From positions 930,001-994,000 of the forward strand of contig NZ_AP027362.1 in the NCBI RefSeq assembly GCF_030295935.1: DNA of 64,000 nt, in the 5' to 3' direction. The notes beneath the pieces are model-generated. The model worked only from the letters and a program-made list of their open reading frames with translations, had not been told where the DNA came from and searched no databases. Shown here in pieces: positions 17,321 to 27,658 of the stretch; position 1 is the first letter of the stretch, and each line of letters begins with the position of its first letter. The stretch comes from Thalassotalea piscium. Lineage in GTDB: Bacteria; Pseudomonadota; Gammaproteobacteria; Enterobacterales; Alteromonadaceae. Position numbers and translations under genes: made by a program.

Positions 17321-19210
17321 TTATGCTTCAACAAGCATACGACCACGCATTTCCATATGTAAAGCGTGACAGAACCAGTTACAGTAATACCAGTGAACAC
17401 CAGGTTGATTTGCTTTAAAGGTAATTGACGCCGTTGCTTGTGGGCCAATTTCCATCTGTACACCATGGTTAGTCATACAGAAACCATGGGTTACGTCTTC
17501 AACTTGGTCTAAGTTTGTGACAATAACGGTAACTTCATCACCAAGTTTAACGTTAAATTCAGTCATACCAAAAGTAGGTGCAATTGAAGTCATGTAAACA
17601 CGAACTTTTTTACCATCACGAATTATTTTGTTTTGAGTGTATACATCAACACCATCTCTTTTTGCCTGAGCAATAGTTTCAGCAAAGAATGGGTCGTTAC
17701 GAGGCCAAAGTTTTAGTGGCTTCAATTTGCTACGGTGAACAATAATACAGTCATGCGGTTCAGCAAAAGCAGGGCCGTCGTGAACAAGCTTCATTTCGTC
17801 ACCAGAAATATCAATTAATTGATCATTTTCAGGGCGTAATGGGCCAACAGGTAAGTATCTATCTTTAGAAAATTTACATAATGAAACTAACCACTTACCA
17901 TCAGTATCGCGTGTTTCACCTTGCGATGTATGGTTATGACCTGGCTGGTAATGTACATCGAGTTTTTGACGAAGGTAATTAACTTTCTTACCGTTGTGCG
18001 CATCAATCGCATCTTGAACATTCCACTTAGCAATTTGGCTATCTAAGAATAATGTAGTGTATGCATTACCTCTGTTGTCAAATGCTGTATGAAGTGGACC
18101 TAAGCCTAACTCTGGCTCAGCTACAATAGTGTCGCGTGGCTTGATTTTATCAGCAAAAAGATCATCTAATTTTTCAATAGAAATAACTGATACAGTTGGT
18201 GATAATTTACCATTAGCTACAAAGTATTTTCCGTCTGGTGATGTATTCATACCATGTGGAGATTTAGGCACAGGTATATAGCGTGTTAAATCAGAGCCTT
18301 TACGGCCATCTAATACAGGTACGTTATTGCCATTGTATGTTTTGAATTTACCTGCTTTAACTGCGGCTTCACAACGAGCAAGGTTAAACACAACAACATG
18401 GTCACGTTCAGAAGAGATCATGTCACCCAAGTTCATACCCATTTCAGAGTTGTAACATGTTGAGGCAAAGTACTTTCCATCAAAGTCTGCATCGGTATTA
18501 TCTAAGTTACCATCAACCATTACTTGGAAAGCCATTTCCATTGTTTCAGCATTTATAACGTTATAAAGTGAACGATAAGTGCTTACATCGTGCAGCGATG
18601 CCTTACCGTCATTATTCATTGGAATTTCAAATTCACCATTACAAATTACATATTTAGTGTACGGAGCTTTTTGAACACGTAATCCATGAATTGCATGAGC
18701 GTTAGGAACGGTAAGAATTTTGTCACATTTCATAATGTCACAACGAATACGTGCTACGCGTGTATTCGCTTTGTCGTTTATAAATACATATTTACCATCA
18801 TAACGACCGTCTTGCATACTCATGTGAGGGTGATGAGAGTCTCCATTTAAGTAGTGATCGCCTTCGCCTCTTATACGTTTACTTTCGTCGGTTAAACCCC
18901 AACCCGTAGCACTGTCGGTGTTAAATACAGGTATACGCATTAATTCACGCATTGAAGGAACGCCAATAATGCGAACTTCACCTGATTGACCGCCACTCCA
19001 AAAACCATAATATTCGTCTAGGTCACCAGGGTGAACTACAGGGCTGTTAGCTGCTTCTGCGGCATTGGCTTTTGCCATAGTAGCGAACATGGTCGCAGTC
19101 ATAGGAGCGGCAACTGCGCCAGCACCTATTAATGCCGTTTTACCAAAAAACTTACGTCTTTCTTCATTCTCTAATGTAACGTTATTAGAGCTTTCGGTTT
19201 CTTTACTCAT
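17321..19210 (-). CDS. nosZ: Nitrous-oxide reductase (Tat-exported, clade I type)
   Basis: Periplasmic homodimer that reduces N2O to N2 as the last step of denitrification. It is 629 residues from ATG 19210, which follows GGAGAAG. The N-terminus has a twin-arginine signal ([20 protein letters not shown]), as in clade I enzymes. A seven-bladed propeller with CuZ histidines (for example DSHHPHM and the [10 protein letters not shown] region) is followed by the C-terminal cupredoxin domain, whose CuA ligands are in [16 protein letters not shown]. nosR lies 70 bases upstream on the same strand. Confidence 0.97.
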   Translation of the reverse strand: MSKETESSNNVTLENEERRKFFGKTALIGAGAVAAPMTATMFATMAKANAAEAANSPVVHPGDLDEYYGFWSGGQSGEVRIIGVPSMRELMRIPVFNTDSATGWGLTDESKRIRGEGDHYLNGDSHHPHMSMQDGRYDGKYVFINDKANTRVARIRCDIMKCDKILTVPNAHAIHGLRVQKAPYTKYVICNGEFEIPMNNDGKASLHDVSTYRSLYNVINAETMEMAFQVMVDGNLDNTDADFDGKYFASTCYNSEMGMNLGDMISSERDHVVVFNLARCEAAVKAGKFKTYNGNNVPVLDGRKGSDLTRYIPVPKSPHGMNTSPDGKYFVANGKLSPTVSVISIEKLDDLFADKIKPRDTIVAEPELGLGPLHTAFDNRGNAYTTLFLDSQIAKWNVQDAIDAHNGKKVNYLRQKLDVHYQPGHNHTSQGETRDTDGKWLVSLCKFSKDRYLPVGPLRPENDQLIDISGDEMKLVHDGPAFAEPHDCIIVHRSKLKPLKLWPRNDPFFAETIAQAKRDGVDVYTQNKIIRDGKKVRVYMTSIAPTFGMTEFNVKLGDEVTVIVTNLDQVEDVTHGFCMTNHGVQMEIGPQATASITFKANQPGVHWYYCNWFCHALHMEMRGRMLVEA

Positions 19211-19283
19211 CACTCTTCTCCATTTCTTTTTTTAACTAGTCAATTAAGTTTTGTTTGTGTTTGTGTATTATTTTTATGGTTGT

Positions 19284-21413
19284 TTAACCTACATCTACTA
19301 CTTCTATTTGATTCTCTTTAAACTGATTCTTTTTGCGAGCAAGCTTTTTCAATGGTGGACACTTTTCTTCATTAAAATAGGTTACTTGGCAGTCTAAGCA
19401 GTAGTGACATTCACGCATATTAATTACCCCATCAGGATTAATTGCTTGAATTTCACATTCCTTAGCGCATGTTTTACATGGTTGTCCACATTCAGGGCGG
19501 CGTCTTAACCAGCTAAATAAGCGAATGCTATTACTGGTTGATAGTGCAGCACCTAGCGGACATAGGTAACGACAGAAAAACTTGCGGTTAAATATATTGA
19601 TGACTAAAAGCCCCACTGCATAAATAATAAATGGCCATTCTCGATCGAACTTTAATAAGAATGTTGTTTTAAATGGTTCTATTTCTGCAAACTGTTCAGC
19701 AGTTGCTAAAGACTCCATTGATAAGCCAAATAACGCGAGTAAAATTAAGTACTTTATAGCCCATAGTCTTTCATGCACAGCCCAAGGAAGTTCAAATTGT
19801 GGAATTTTAATATAGCGTGCAAAAACGTTGATTAATTCTTGAAGTGCGCCAAATGGGCATAACCAACCACAGTAAACAGCACGACCCCATAAAATCATAG
19901 TAACGGCGGCAGCACCCCATAAAATAAATATTACAGGGTCTAGTAAGAATAAGTCCCATGAAAAATCAGACATAAAGGCTTGTAAAAAAGTAAAGACATT
20001 GACTATTGAAAGTTGTCCACCCCAAGACCAACCAATAAATACGACAGTAACAATTAAAAAGAGATGTCTGAAGTTATGCATGAATGTGGGGTGGCGTACA
20101 ATTATATCTTGTAAGAATAAAACAACTAACAAGATTGCAAGTAATATAAATAAAATAGTAACTTCTAGGCTTTTGTCTTCCCATACTTGTTGCGTAAGGG
20201 TTAACTCTGGCTCAGGTGCAATATATGGTGGGCGATAAACATATTTATCTAATGTATCGTAGCTGCCTTTAAAGCTAGTAAATGTACTGTCGATAGCACC
20301 AATTTGACGACGTACTAGAAGTTCTAGCTGCCATGTAGTTCCAGGATTAAATTCATGGTGTGAGCGAACAATAAATAGTGCCATCTCTTTAAATACTGGC
20401 GCGCCATCAATAAGAATATCATTCACTCGCGTATGATCTAAATCTCTAAAAGCAATAGCGGTTTCGTTTTGCAAGACTTGAATCCGATCAAATATTCCCC
20501 CTCGAACATAGCCTGAGCCTTTAAAGGAATAACCATTGCCTAGTATTATTACCGCATGTTCATTCGGCTGTAATGTATCTTTTAGCCATTGATATTCACT
20601 ATCACCGAGTAAATTTCTGCCAATATTAGGAATGTCTACTTGAGCAAAGTAAATATCTGCGAACATATCGTTTTTTTGTTCAGTTGTTGCTTCTTCAATA
20701 TGCTCTGCTTCAGTGCCAACAAATGCTTCATCTACTGTTTTTCGGTCCAGATATAAACGGCGAATTGAACCGTCTCCTACCAAGGTTTGCCATGTTGACG
20801 GTTCGTATACTTCAGGTAATACCGTGGCGATAGGTTGTTTAATTGTTTCACTTTTACTAATAATACCTAATGAGCGGGCAACCTTTGTGGCGGCTTTAGT
20901 AATAGCAACATTCATAACCATTACCGTAACAGTAGCGCCAGATAAACCATCAATATGAGTAATACCGTCTCGCTTATTACCGCCAACTTTTAGTCTGTCA
21001 CTCACTTTTAGGCTTTCATCGTACTGGTCAGTAAAGTTGTGCAGTTTTGATTCTGGAATGCCTGCTAAAATAATAGGTTCATGGTGCTCTAATACTTTTG
21101 CGCCTAAGTAAACACCTTTGGGGCTGATAGCCACTAACATATTAACTGGTTCGCCTGAATAGGCTGGGATTCTAGCGATATCATTGGTTTCAAATGCGTA
21201 ACCAATAATTTCGTCATTCTCATATATTGTCCAAATAAGTGGGTCACCTTCCTTTTCACTGACAAGAGTTGCTTGTGGAAATATTTCATGAATTAAAGGA
21301 AGAGGCTCTTTGGGGGGGCTAACAAAAAGCGCATGTGCGGGGAACATAACAGATAAAAGTAAAACTGTTAGCGAGATAACAGAGTAAAGTTTATTTTTCA
21401 GTAGGTTCAGCAT
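19284..21413 (-). CDS. nosR: Nitrous-oxide reductase electron-donor/regulatory flavoprotein NosR
   Basis: Membrane iron-sulfur flavoprotein needed for nos expression and electron supply to NosZ. The 709 residues comprise a signal peptide, a periplasmic FMN-binding domain with the covalent flavinylation motif GLSGATVT (Thr acceptor) near residue 155, a central periplasmic region, about five membrane helices, two polyferredoxin-type CxxxCP loops (CGWLCPFG and CRYLCPLG), and C-terminal 4Fe-4S motifs CGQPCKTCAKEC and CHYCLDC. It heads the nosRZ operon behind an FNR-like box. Confidence 0.95.
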   Translation of the reverse strand: MLNLLKNKLYSVISLTVLLLSVMFPAHALFVSPPKEPLPLIHEIFPQATLVSEKEGDPLIWTIYENDEIIGYAFETNDIARIPAYSGEPVNMLVAISPKGVYLGAKVLEHHEPIILAGIPESKLHNFTDQYDESLKVSDRLKVGGNKRDGITHIDGLSGATVTVMVMNVAITKAATKVARSLGIISKSETIKQPIATVLPEVYEPSTWQTLVGDGSIRRLYLDRKTVDEAFVGTEAEHIEEATTEQKNDMFADIYFAQVDIPNIGRNLLGDSEYQWLKDTLQPNEHAVIILGNGYSFKGSGYVRGGIFDRIQVLQNETAIAFRDLDHTRVNDILIDGAPVFKEMALFIVRSHHEFNPGTTWQLELLVRRQIGAIDSTFTSFKGSYDTLDKYVYRPPYIAPEPELTLTQQVWEDKSLEVTILFILLAILLVVLFLQDIIVRHPTFMHNFRHLFLIVTVVFIGWSWGGQLSIVNVFTFLQAFMSDFSWDLFLLDPVIFILWGAAAVTMILWGRAVYCGWLCPFGALQELINVFARYIKIPQFELPWAVHERLWAIKYLILLALFGLSMESLATAEQFAEIEPFKTTFLLKFDREWPFIIYAVGLLVINIFNRKFFCRYLCPLGAALSTSNSIRLFSWLRRRPECGQPCKTCAKECEIQAINPDGVINMRECHYCLDCQVTYFNEEKCPPLKKLARKKNQFKENQIEVVDVG

Positions 21414-21463
21414 TAAACTCGACTACCTTACTTAAGTTGTTGTCATTCAAATAAATGATCAAC

Positions 21464-21480
21464 TGCGACAATATGTCGCA
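21464..21480. promoter_or_regulatory. 17-bp palindrome upstream of nosR (possible operator)
   Basis: TGCGACA-ATA-TGTCGCA is a perfect 7-bp inverted repeat with a 3-base spacer. It is centred about 60 bases before the nosR ATG, between that start and the FNR-like box. It does not match FNR, NsrR or NorR consensus as I know them. The position suits a repressor or a co-activator. Confidence 0.45.
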
Positions 21481-21508
21481 TATATTACATCTTCGTCAGG
21501 TTGAGCTT

Positions 21509-21522
21509 ATGATCTCGATCAA
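21509..21522. promoter_or_regulatory. FNR/DNR-type box upstream of nosR
   Basis: On the minus strand the site reads TTGATCGAGATCAT, matching TTGAT-N4-ATCAA at 9 of 10 positions. It lies about 95 bases before the nosR start, a distance that suits activation from around -41.5 of a transcript with a 50-base leader. Nitrous-oxide reductase genes are commonly under FNR, ANR or DNR control, so the site is plausible. Confidence 0.65.
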
Positions 21523-21588
21523 TAAAGCGATAAAAGTAGATAACTAGAGGGAAAGGTAGGGAGTTTATTAAGTCTTAACAGAGAATAT

Positions 21589-21616
21589 ACAGCACTAGAT
21601 ATGTATCTAGTGCTGT
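21589..21616. terminator. Hairpin downstream of the YebC/YeeN-family gene
   Basis: A perfect 13-bp inverted repeat, ACAGCACTAGATA ... TATCTAGTGCTGT, with a 2-base loop, 20 bases beyond the stop codon of the minus-strand gene. There is no clear T-tract on either strand, so it could be an RNA 3'-end stabiliser or a weak terminator. Confidence 0.5.
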
Positions 21617-21635
21617 TAACAAAGTGGTATTAACG

Positions 21636-22367
21636 TTACTCTTGATCAGGTAACTCAGCATTGTGATAGACATTTTGCACATCATCACAATCTTCTAGCA
21701 TGGCCATAAACTTCTCAAAGTTAGCAATATCGTCTTCACTGGTAATTTCAGTGTAAGTTTGTGGTACCCATGTAATTTCTTCTACTTCTAATTCATATTC
21801 AGGCATGGTGTCGGCAAAAGTGGTTTTAATTTTATAAAACTCGGTATGTGGCGCCTGAACCGTAATTATGCCATCTTCAAGTTCAACATCTGTAACATCA
21901 ATGTCTGCCATCATTAAGTTTTCTAGCACAGCTTCATCATCATCGCCTTTAAATGCAAAAACGGCTTGGTGATCAAACATATGAGAAACTGTGCCTGATG
22001 AACCTATTTTAGCGTTAGTTTTAGTAAAGCATAAACGTACATCTTTAATTGTTCTATTACCGTTATCGGTTAAGCAGTCGATAATTACCATGCAATTACC
22101 AGGTCCAAAACCCTCATAACGTGCTTCTGAATAATCTTCACCACCACCACCTTTAGCTTTATCTATGGCTTTATCAATAACATGCGCGGGTACTTGATCT
22201 TTTTTTGCTTTTTCAATCAAACGACGCAGCGATATATTGCTATCAGGGTCTAGACCACCATTTTTAGCACAGACATATATTTCTTTTCCATACTTAGAAT
22301 AAACTTTTGTTTTTTGACCAGCGGTTTTGGCCATAGATAGTTTTCGATTTTGGTAAGCTCTGCCCAT
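21636..22367 (-). CDS. YebC/PmpR family protein (YeeN type)
   Basis: The 243-residue protein starts MGRAYQNRK, the N-terminus usual for this family. The frame opens six codons earlier, but ATG 22367 is the better start. The conserved core [18 protein letters not shown] and [19 protein letters not shown] is intact, and the C-terminal [16 protein letters not shown] matches the YeeN branch. YebC proteins have been described both as DNA-binding regulators and as factors that relieve ribosome stalling. Which role applies here cannot be read from sequence. It is a single-gene unit with no link to the nos genes next door. Confidence 0.9.
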   Translation of the reverse strand: MGRAYQNRKLSMAKTAGQKTKVYSKYGKEIYVCAKNGGLDPDSNISLRRLIEKAKKDQVPAHVIDKAIDKAKGGGGEDYSEARYEGFGPGNCMVIIDCLTDNGNRTIKDVRLCFTKTNAKIGSSGTVSHMFDHQAVFAFKGDDDEAVLENLMMADIDVTDVELEDGIITVQAPHTEFYKIKTTFADTMPEYELEVEEITWVPQTYTEITSEDDIANFEKFMAMLEDCDDVQNVYHNAELPDQE

Positions 22368-22385
22368 TGTAAAAATTTCTCGCAT

Positions 22386-22732
22386 ATATAAATTTATCTA
22401 TCACCGATTTTAACAGTGTCTCTGTCTACATTTCTAGTGATCAGCGCATTTATATTATTGATGCTAGTAAAGTAGTGAGAAAAAAAGCTAAAACCTAGAA
22501 TTTAATTGATCATAAAATAATCCTATTACTATTAAGATTGAGCTAGTTGCAGTTACTTTTCGTGCAATTAATGATGTTTATATATATAGTGAAATTAGGA
22601 CGTGTTGGTATTTATAGTGTACTTTTTTACATCAGGTTTTTTGATATTTGTATTAGTGTGCTCTTTAGATAGGTTTAATTCGTAAATATTGTATCTCAAG
22701 ATCAAAACGCCCTAAATAATAGGTTATTTTTT
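22386..22732. other. Intergenic region, 347 bp, no gene seen
   Basis: AT-rich gap between two divergently transcribed genes. It must hold promoters for both, but no convincing -35/-10 pair, operator, repeat element or hairpin stands out. No MITE ends are present. Confidence 0.6.
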
Positions 22733-23476
22733 ATGTTTAGCTTTATCCACGCATTTGTTGCTTGTTTATGTTTTTGTGTTATCTCATTTCCATTAACTGC
22801 TAAGAATTTTGTTGTTGGGGTTCAAGACGTACCTTACTACCCGTTATATGACTTTCCACACCCAAGCCACTCAAAAGAGTTACTTGACGCTTTTGCAAAA
22901 TCTAAAGGTTATACCTTTACCTATTTAGCGTTACCAATAAAACGCACTGATTATTGGTATCAAGAAAATGAGATTGATTTTAAGTACCCCGATAGCAAGC
23001 GGTGGTCAAATGGACGAAATGTCTTCTATAAACTTAAATTTAGTGATGCAGTGGTTGAGTTGCTAGCAGGTGCAATAGTGCGTTCGGATAACGTTGGAAA
23101 ACATCGCTCAGACGTTAAAACGCTGGGCACAATATTAGGGTTTCATGCCACAATGTGGTTAGACTTAATGGCTAGCGGTAATACTAAGTTAGTGCAAAGC
23201 TCCTCACCACTTAATATTGTTAAGCAAGTGTTATATGGCCACGTGGATGCAACTAATATTGAACCAAGCGTCGCTAATTATTATTTAACATTAATTGGAA
23301 AAGAGGGAGATCTAGTTCTTGATAAAACATTGCCTTTTGAAAAGTACACATACCACTTGTCTACTATCAAGCACGAAGAGGTATTAACTGAGTTTAATCA
23401 ATTTCTGCGTGAAAATGAAAAACTCTTGCTAGATTTACAAGAAAAATATGATATCACCGATACTCGCAAGTTCTAA
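22733..23476 (+). CDS. Periplasmic solute-binding-like protein
   Basis: A 247-residue secreted protein with a signal peptide (hydrophobic core FVACLCFCVISFPL, cleavage near LTA-KN) and a fold that looks like the type 2 periplasmic binding (SBP_bac_3) family. It has an N-terminal strand VVGVQDVPYYPLYDF, a hinge-like stretch GAIVRSDNVGKHRSDVKTLG and a second-lobe segment DATNIEPSVANYYL. No transporter genes adjoin it. Orphan binding proteins of this type are common in Alteromonadales and their ligands are unknown. nhaD follows after 160 bases and may be independent. Confidence 0.75.
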   Translation: MFSFIHAFVACLCFCVISFPLTAKNFVVGVQDVPYYPLYDFPHPSHSKELLDAFAKSKGYTFTYLALPIKRTDYWYQENEIDFKYPDSKRWSNGRNVFYKLKFSDAVVELLAGAIVRSDNVGKHRSDVKTLGTILGFHATMWLDLMASGNTKLVQSSSPLNIVKQVLYGHVDATNIEPSVANYYLTLIGKEGDLVLDKTLPFEKYTYHLSTIKHEEVLTEFNQFLRENEKLLLDLQEKYDITDTRKF

Positions 23477-23636
23477 TCAGAACGAGTTATAAGCCTATGC
23501 TGTTATACCGAGTATTCTTTGCTGTTATTATTACTTTATTTCAAGATAAAATCTTAAAATTTAATCCACATTATATTAAATCTTCGCTATAATTCGCGCC
23601 ACAAAAAAGTGGTGTTAAAATCTAAGTTGATATTCC

Positions 23637-24878
23637 ATGGTTGATTACCTTTTAATTGCGGTTGCAGTTCTCGCATTATTATCGATTGTTTTTGAAGAAA
23701 TTACACATATCAACAAAGCAAAAACAACCTTGTTTTTTGGTTGCATTGCTTGGATGATATTATTTATTTCGCGTGATGTTAGCCAACATGCTTTTATTAA
23801 TCATCAACTTGAAGAAAATCTACTCGAAATTGCTGTTTTATGGCTGTTTTTAATGTCAACAATGACATTTGTCGCATACTTAAATGCCAAAGGTATCATC
23901 CAATTGTTTGTACAGCGACTATTCCCAGAAAACTCCTCTGTAGTAGTTATTATGTTTTTAATTGCGCTGTTCTCTTTATTATTGTCTGCTATTTGCGATA
24001 ACGTCACTGCCACATTGGTATCGTTAACTTTGCTACAAACCTTTAGTATCTCAAAAAAAGCTAAATTACGCATGGCTGTGTTGGTTGTTTTTTCGGTTAA
24101 CTCTGGTGGTGTGGCTTTGATCACCGGTGATGTAACAACATTAATGATATACCTAGATGGGCACGTTAAAATATCTCAATTATTTTTATTGTTAGTGCCT
24201 GCCACTGTAAGTGTATTATTTCTCGCGACTATTTTTTCAATTGGTTTGAAAGGAACAGTGACTACTAAACCAACGATACGAAACTATGAAACGATAGATA
24301 TATTTGTTGCATTGATATTTTTCACTACAATTTTATCAACTATGTTACTCAATGTTGCTTTTGGGATCCCGCCTGTTTTAACGTTTTTAACAGGCTTGTC
24401 TGTTATGTTTCTAGTTGGAACATTTTATCGTAGCGATAAACAAGAAAGTAAAATGTTGGAGTATATTCGTCAAATAGAGTATGAAACATTATTGTTTTTC
24501 TTAGGTATTTTATTATTAGTAGGGATGTTAAAAGAAATTGGTATATTACGTTTGGTGACTGAGATTTATACACAATTTAATCCTACTTATTCTAATTACT
24601 TTGCTGGTATAGGTTCAGCATTACTCGATAACGTACCATTAACAGCGGCGTTACTGAAAGCTGAGCCGATATTAACAGCAACACAATGGCTTGGTTTAAC
24701 TTATGCTGTTGGTGTAGGCGGCTCACTCTTAGTTATAGGCTCTGCGGCTGGGATTATCGCGATGAGTAAAATGAAAGAAATGACCTTTTTAAGTTACTCT
24801 CGCTACATACCAGCACTTCTAGCGGCTTATACTTTGGGATATGGTATTACCATATATTTAGCAAGCTATATGCTGTAA
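23637..24878 (+). CDS. nhaD: Na+/H+ antiporter NhaD
   Basis: Inner-membrane sodium:proton antiporter of the ion transporter superfamily, used for salt and alkali tolerance in marine bacteria. The 413 residues are almost entirely hydrophobic, with about 11 helices. The two symmetry-related re-entrant motifs typical of NhaD/ArsB proteins are present: SAICDNVTATLVSL near residue 120 and GSALLDNVPLTAALLKAEP near residue 325. It is probably monocistronic. Confidence 0.9.
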   Translation: MVDYLLIAVAVLALLSIVFEEITHINKAKTTLFFGCIAWMILFISRDVSQHAFINHQLEENLLEIAVLWLFLMSTMTFVAYLNAKGIIQLFVQRLFPENSSVVVIMFLIALFSLLLSAICDNVTATLVSLTLLQTFSISKKAKLRMAVLVVFSVNSGGVALITGDVTTLMIYLDGHVKISQLFLLLVPATVSVLFLATIFSIGLKGTVTTKPTIRNYETIDIFVALIFFTTILSTMLLNVAFGIPPVLTFLTGLSVMFLVGTFYRSDKQESKMLEYIRQIEYETLLFFLGILLLVGMLKEIGILRLVTEIYTQFNPTYSNYFAGIGSALLDNVPLTAALLKAEPILTATQWLGLTYAVGVGGSLLVIGSAAGIIAMSKMKEMTFLSYSRYIPALLAAYTLGYGITIYLASYML

Positions 24879-24903
24879 ATTGCCAAGTAGTTTTATAAGT
24901 CAA

Positions 24904-27048
24904 TTATCCTCTAAAGCTTTGTTTGCTTTTTAATAGGTTAAGAAATAACTCAAAACTTACGGGGTGACTAAATAAATATCCTTGAACTGAATTACAGGCA
25001 TTTTGCTTAAGAAAACTTAGTTGCTCTTCTGTTTCAACGCCTTCAGCAACTACACCTAAGTGCAGGTTGTGCGCCATAGCGATAACAGCTCTTACAATTG
25101 CTTTATCATTATCATCTGTCACTATGTCTTTAATAAATGATTTATCTACTTTAATGAAGTCTAATGGGAGTTTTTTTAGGTAGGCTAGTGAACTATAGCC
25201 AGTACCAAAGTCGTCAACAGACACACTCATACCAATAGCTCTTACTTTACTTAATAATCGCTCGGCAATTCTATAGTCATTAACAAGCACTCCCTCTGTT
25301 ACTTCTAACTCAAGTAAGGAAGGGTCTATTTGGTGTTTTTTAATACATCGATGTAAATAAGAAAATAACCCCTCTTCAAGTACTTGTGTCGGTGATAGGT
25401 TCATTGATATTTTAATATTAAACCCATGGTAGGACAGTTTTATTAACAGTTCACATACAGCATTTATCACCCAATGACCAATAGTAGTAATAAGCCCGCT
25501 TTTTTCTGCTACAGGTATAAAATCATCAGGGAGTATTAAGCCTTTTATTGGGTGGTTCCAGCGAATTAGTGCTTCAGCTTTTAATATAGAGTCTCGCTCT
25601 AAGTCAATTATTGGTTGAAGGTATAGTTCGAATTCATTATTTTTAAGTGCTGTTCGCAAGTCTTGCTCAATTCTTATAACCTCTTGAGAAGCGTCTTTAA
25701 TTGCTTGAGAATAAAACTGTAAAGAGCTTTTCTGTCTGGTTTTACCACTATAAGCGCTAAGATCTACAAACCTCATTAATTCTTCAACACTATCAGCATC
25801 AGTTGGAAAACCGGCTGCGCCGATACTGATTGTAACGGTGAAGCTTTTCGAATTATTGGTATAAAAAGGGGCATTAATATTATCAATAATACGCTTAATT
25901 ACCTTTTTACAGCTTTCTTGATTATCTATATTACTTAAGATTATTCCAAACTCATCGCCACCTACTCGTGCGATATAATCAGACTTCTTTAAATTGGTTT
26001 TTATGCGCTTACTTAGATCAATTAATAACTTATCGCCGTCTTCATGGCCAAAGTATTCGTTATGAGTTCTAAAGTCATTGATATCAAGATAAAGTAAATA
26101 AAAAGGCTTTTTATTTGCTGCTTTTTGTTCGAGTGTTTGCCAAAAGCCAAAACGATTCGGTAGCTTTGTTAGCATATCGTGCAATGCAAGCTCTTCGTTT
26201 TTTTGCACTAATGACTTAGAAATGCTGATATCGTTTGCAAAGAATATCCAGTTCTTTATTTCATTTAATTCGTTAGTGACAGGGTAAACAGCTATTTTTA
26301 ACCACTTCAAAGTTGAAGGTGGCAAAATCCAACAGAGCTCACCATCCCAACTACTCTTAGTTGACATTATTCGATCAAATTCAGGTAATTGATTTCGCAT
26401 TAATGAGAGAATAATATCAATAGATTTTTTGACTTGATTAATGGGTAAATTATGTTGGCCAAATAATGACTTTGTTGCTGAGTTTTCGATAATTGTGACG
26501 AACTTTTTATTAGTAATAACAACAGCAAATCCAGCATTTTCAATAGCCTTAGTTAACGCTACCAGAATGTTACTTTGTTCATTCGGTTTTTTTAAAATAG
26601 ATAAAATACGGTCGTGTAAATATTGATTTTGCTCAACAAGCAGGTCATTCGACAGCAGCATTTCACGAGCAGATTGTAAGGTGCTTTGGCGAAATTTAAA
26701 TTCATCAGACTGGTTAATAACTAATAATAAATTATGTTCGTCTTGTTTAATGGCAATGGCTTCAAGATTGAGCTCGTTTTGATTAGCAGTGACCTCAGTC
26801 CAAAATCCAGAACGTTTAGAGCCATTTTTTTCAGCACTCCAAATGAATTTAGCATCAAATAAAAAATCTTGTAAAAATGGAATATTGTCATTAATAATAA
26901 ATGGGGTGTTTAACTCCAATTGAGGGAATAATTCTTTTGCCCAGCTAGCATCACCAGCTACCAGTTTAACCGTGTCAGTTTTTTCGTCTACTAGCTCAAA
27001 CACTATTTGTTCTAACGCGCCAAGTATGCTGTTAAGTAATAGCTTCAT
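24904..27048 (-). CDS. PAS-GGDEF-EAL cyclic-di-GMP protein
   Basis: The protein is 714 residues from ATG 27048, which follows AAGGTAAG and sits 1 base after the GTPase stop. An ATG 30 bases earlier overlaps the GTPase. The N-terminal 180 residues are unassigned, followed by a PAS-like sensor (about 180-290), then GGDEF with an intact RVGGDEF motif but KKSD instead of the RxxD inhibitory site. The EAL domain has AEALIRW, NLSPTQV, ELEVTEG and DDFGTGYSSLAYLKKLPLDF, so the phosphodiesterase residues are present. No membrane segment. Position suggests it is the output arm of the GTPase system. Confidence 0.92.
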   Translation of the reverse strand: MKLLLNSILGALEQIVFELVDEKTDTVKLVAGDASWAKELFPQLELNTPFIINDNIPFLQDFLFDAKFIWSAEKNGSKRSGFWTEVTANQNELNLEAIAIKQDEHNLLLVINQSDEFKFRQSTLQSAREMLLSNDLLVEQNQYLHDRILSILKKPNEQSNILVALTKAIENAGFAVVITNKKFVTIIENSATKSLFGQHNLPINQVKKSIDIILSLMRNQLPEFDRIMSTKSSWDGELCWILPPSTLKWLKIAVYPVTNELNEIKNWIFFANDISISKSLVQKNEELALHDMLTKLPNRFGFWQTLEQKAANKKPFYLLYLDINDFRTHNEYFGHEDGDKLLIDLSKRIKTNLKKSDYIARVGGDEFGIILSNIDNQESCKKVIKRIIDNINAPFYTNNSKSFTVTISIGAAGFPTDADSVEELMRFVDLSAYSGKTRQKSSLQFYSQAIKDASQEVIRIEQDLRTALKNNEFELYLQPIIDLERDSILKAEALIRWNHPIKGLILPDDFIPVAEKSGLITTIGHWVINAVCELLIKLSYHGFNIKISMNLSPTQVLEEGLFSYLHRCIKKHQIDPSLLELEVTEGVLVNDYRIAERLLSKVRAIGMSVSVDDFGTGYSSLAYLKKLPLDFIKVDKSFIKDIVTDDNDKAIVRAVIAMAHNLHLGVVAEGVETEEQLSFLKQNACNSVQGYLFSHPVSFELFLNLLKSKQSFRG

Positions 27049-27049
27049 T

Positions 27050-27547
27050 TTACTTACCTTTGAGTGTGAGCTTAGCAATGGCTTTAAACATTTCTTCTAC
27101 TTTTTCGCCCGTTTTTGCGCTCGTGGAGAACTGGTGATCAAATACATCTTTATATTGTTCAAGCTCTGTTTCTTGCCAGTGCCATTGCTTGGGTAAATCA
27201 CTTTTATTAATCGCTAAAATAGCCGGAGCAGAGGTTACTTGTCGTGCAAGTGTATGTATGTCAATACCTTCAAGTAGAGATGATCTTCTCGTGTGATCAA
27301 CTACAATAATATAGCCGGCGGCACCTCTTAAATAACGCTCCTGAAAAACATTGTATTGATCATTTCCTTCTATATCCCACAGCATAAGCTGTACTGATTG
27401 ATCATCTAAATCAACAAGTTTCTTATCAACTTTAACACCAATAGTTGTTAGGTATTTTTCATTAAAAATACCTTCGATATATTGTTTGACTAAGCTGGTT
27501 TTGCCAACACTAGAGGCACCTAGTAAACAAATTTTCTTTTGAATCAA
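27050..27547 (-). CDS. Rab/Ras-like small GTPase
   Basis: A 165-residue single-domain GTPase resembling eukaryotic Rab/Arf and bacterial MglA-type proteins. From TTG 27547 (after AGGGAG; a GTG at 27568 is poorer) it reads G1 GASSVGKT at 10-17, switch I Thr in YLTTIGV (residue 35), G3 WDIEGND at 57-63, G4 NKSD at 114-117 and G5 TSAK at 142-145. The residue after the DxxG Gly, normally catalytic Gln, is Asn. There is no lipid-modification Cys at the C-terminus. It lies between a longin-like/OmpA membrane protein and a GGDEF-EAL protein. Confidence 0.9.
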   Translation of the reverse strand: MIQKKICLLGASSVGKTSLVKQYIEGIFNEKYLTTIGVKVDKKLVDLDDQSVQLMLWDIEGNDQYNVFQERYLRGAAGYIIVVDHTRRSSLLEGIDIHTLARQVTSAPAILAINKSDLPKQWHWQETELEQYKDVFDHQFSTSAKTGEKVEEMFKAIAKLTLKGK

Positions 27548-27658
27548 TGGGCTTCTCCCTATAAACACGCAAGTAGTTATTTTTATTTATATACCTGAAT
27601 GTAGACTTCCTTGATTAAAATATATTACTTTTTGTACATATGTAAGAGCACTTTAGTT

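Noticed and set aside
22733..23476. Binding protein and nhaD as one transport operon
   Set aside because: The 160-base gap and unrelated functions argue against it; no shared regulatory signal was seen.
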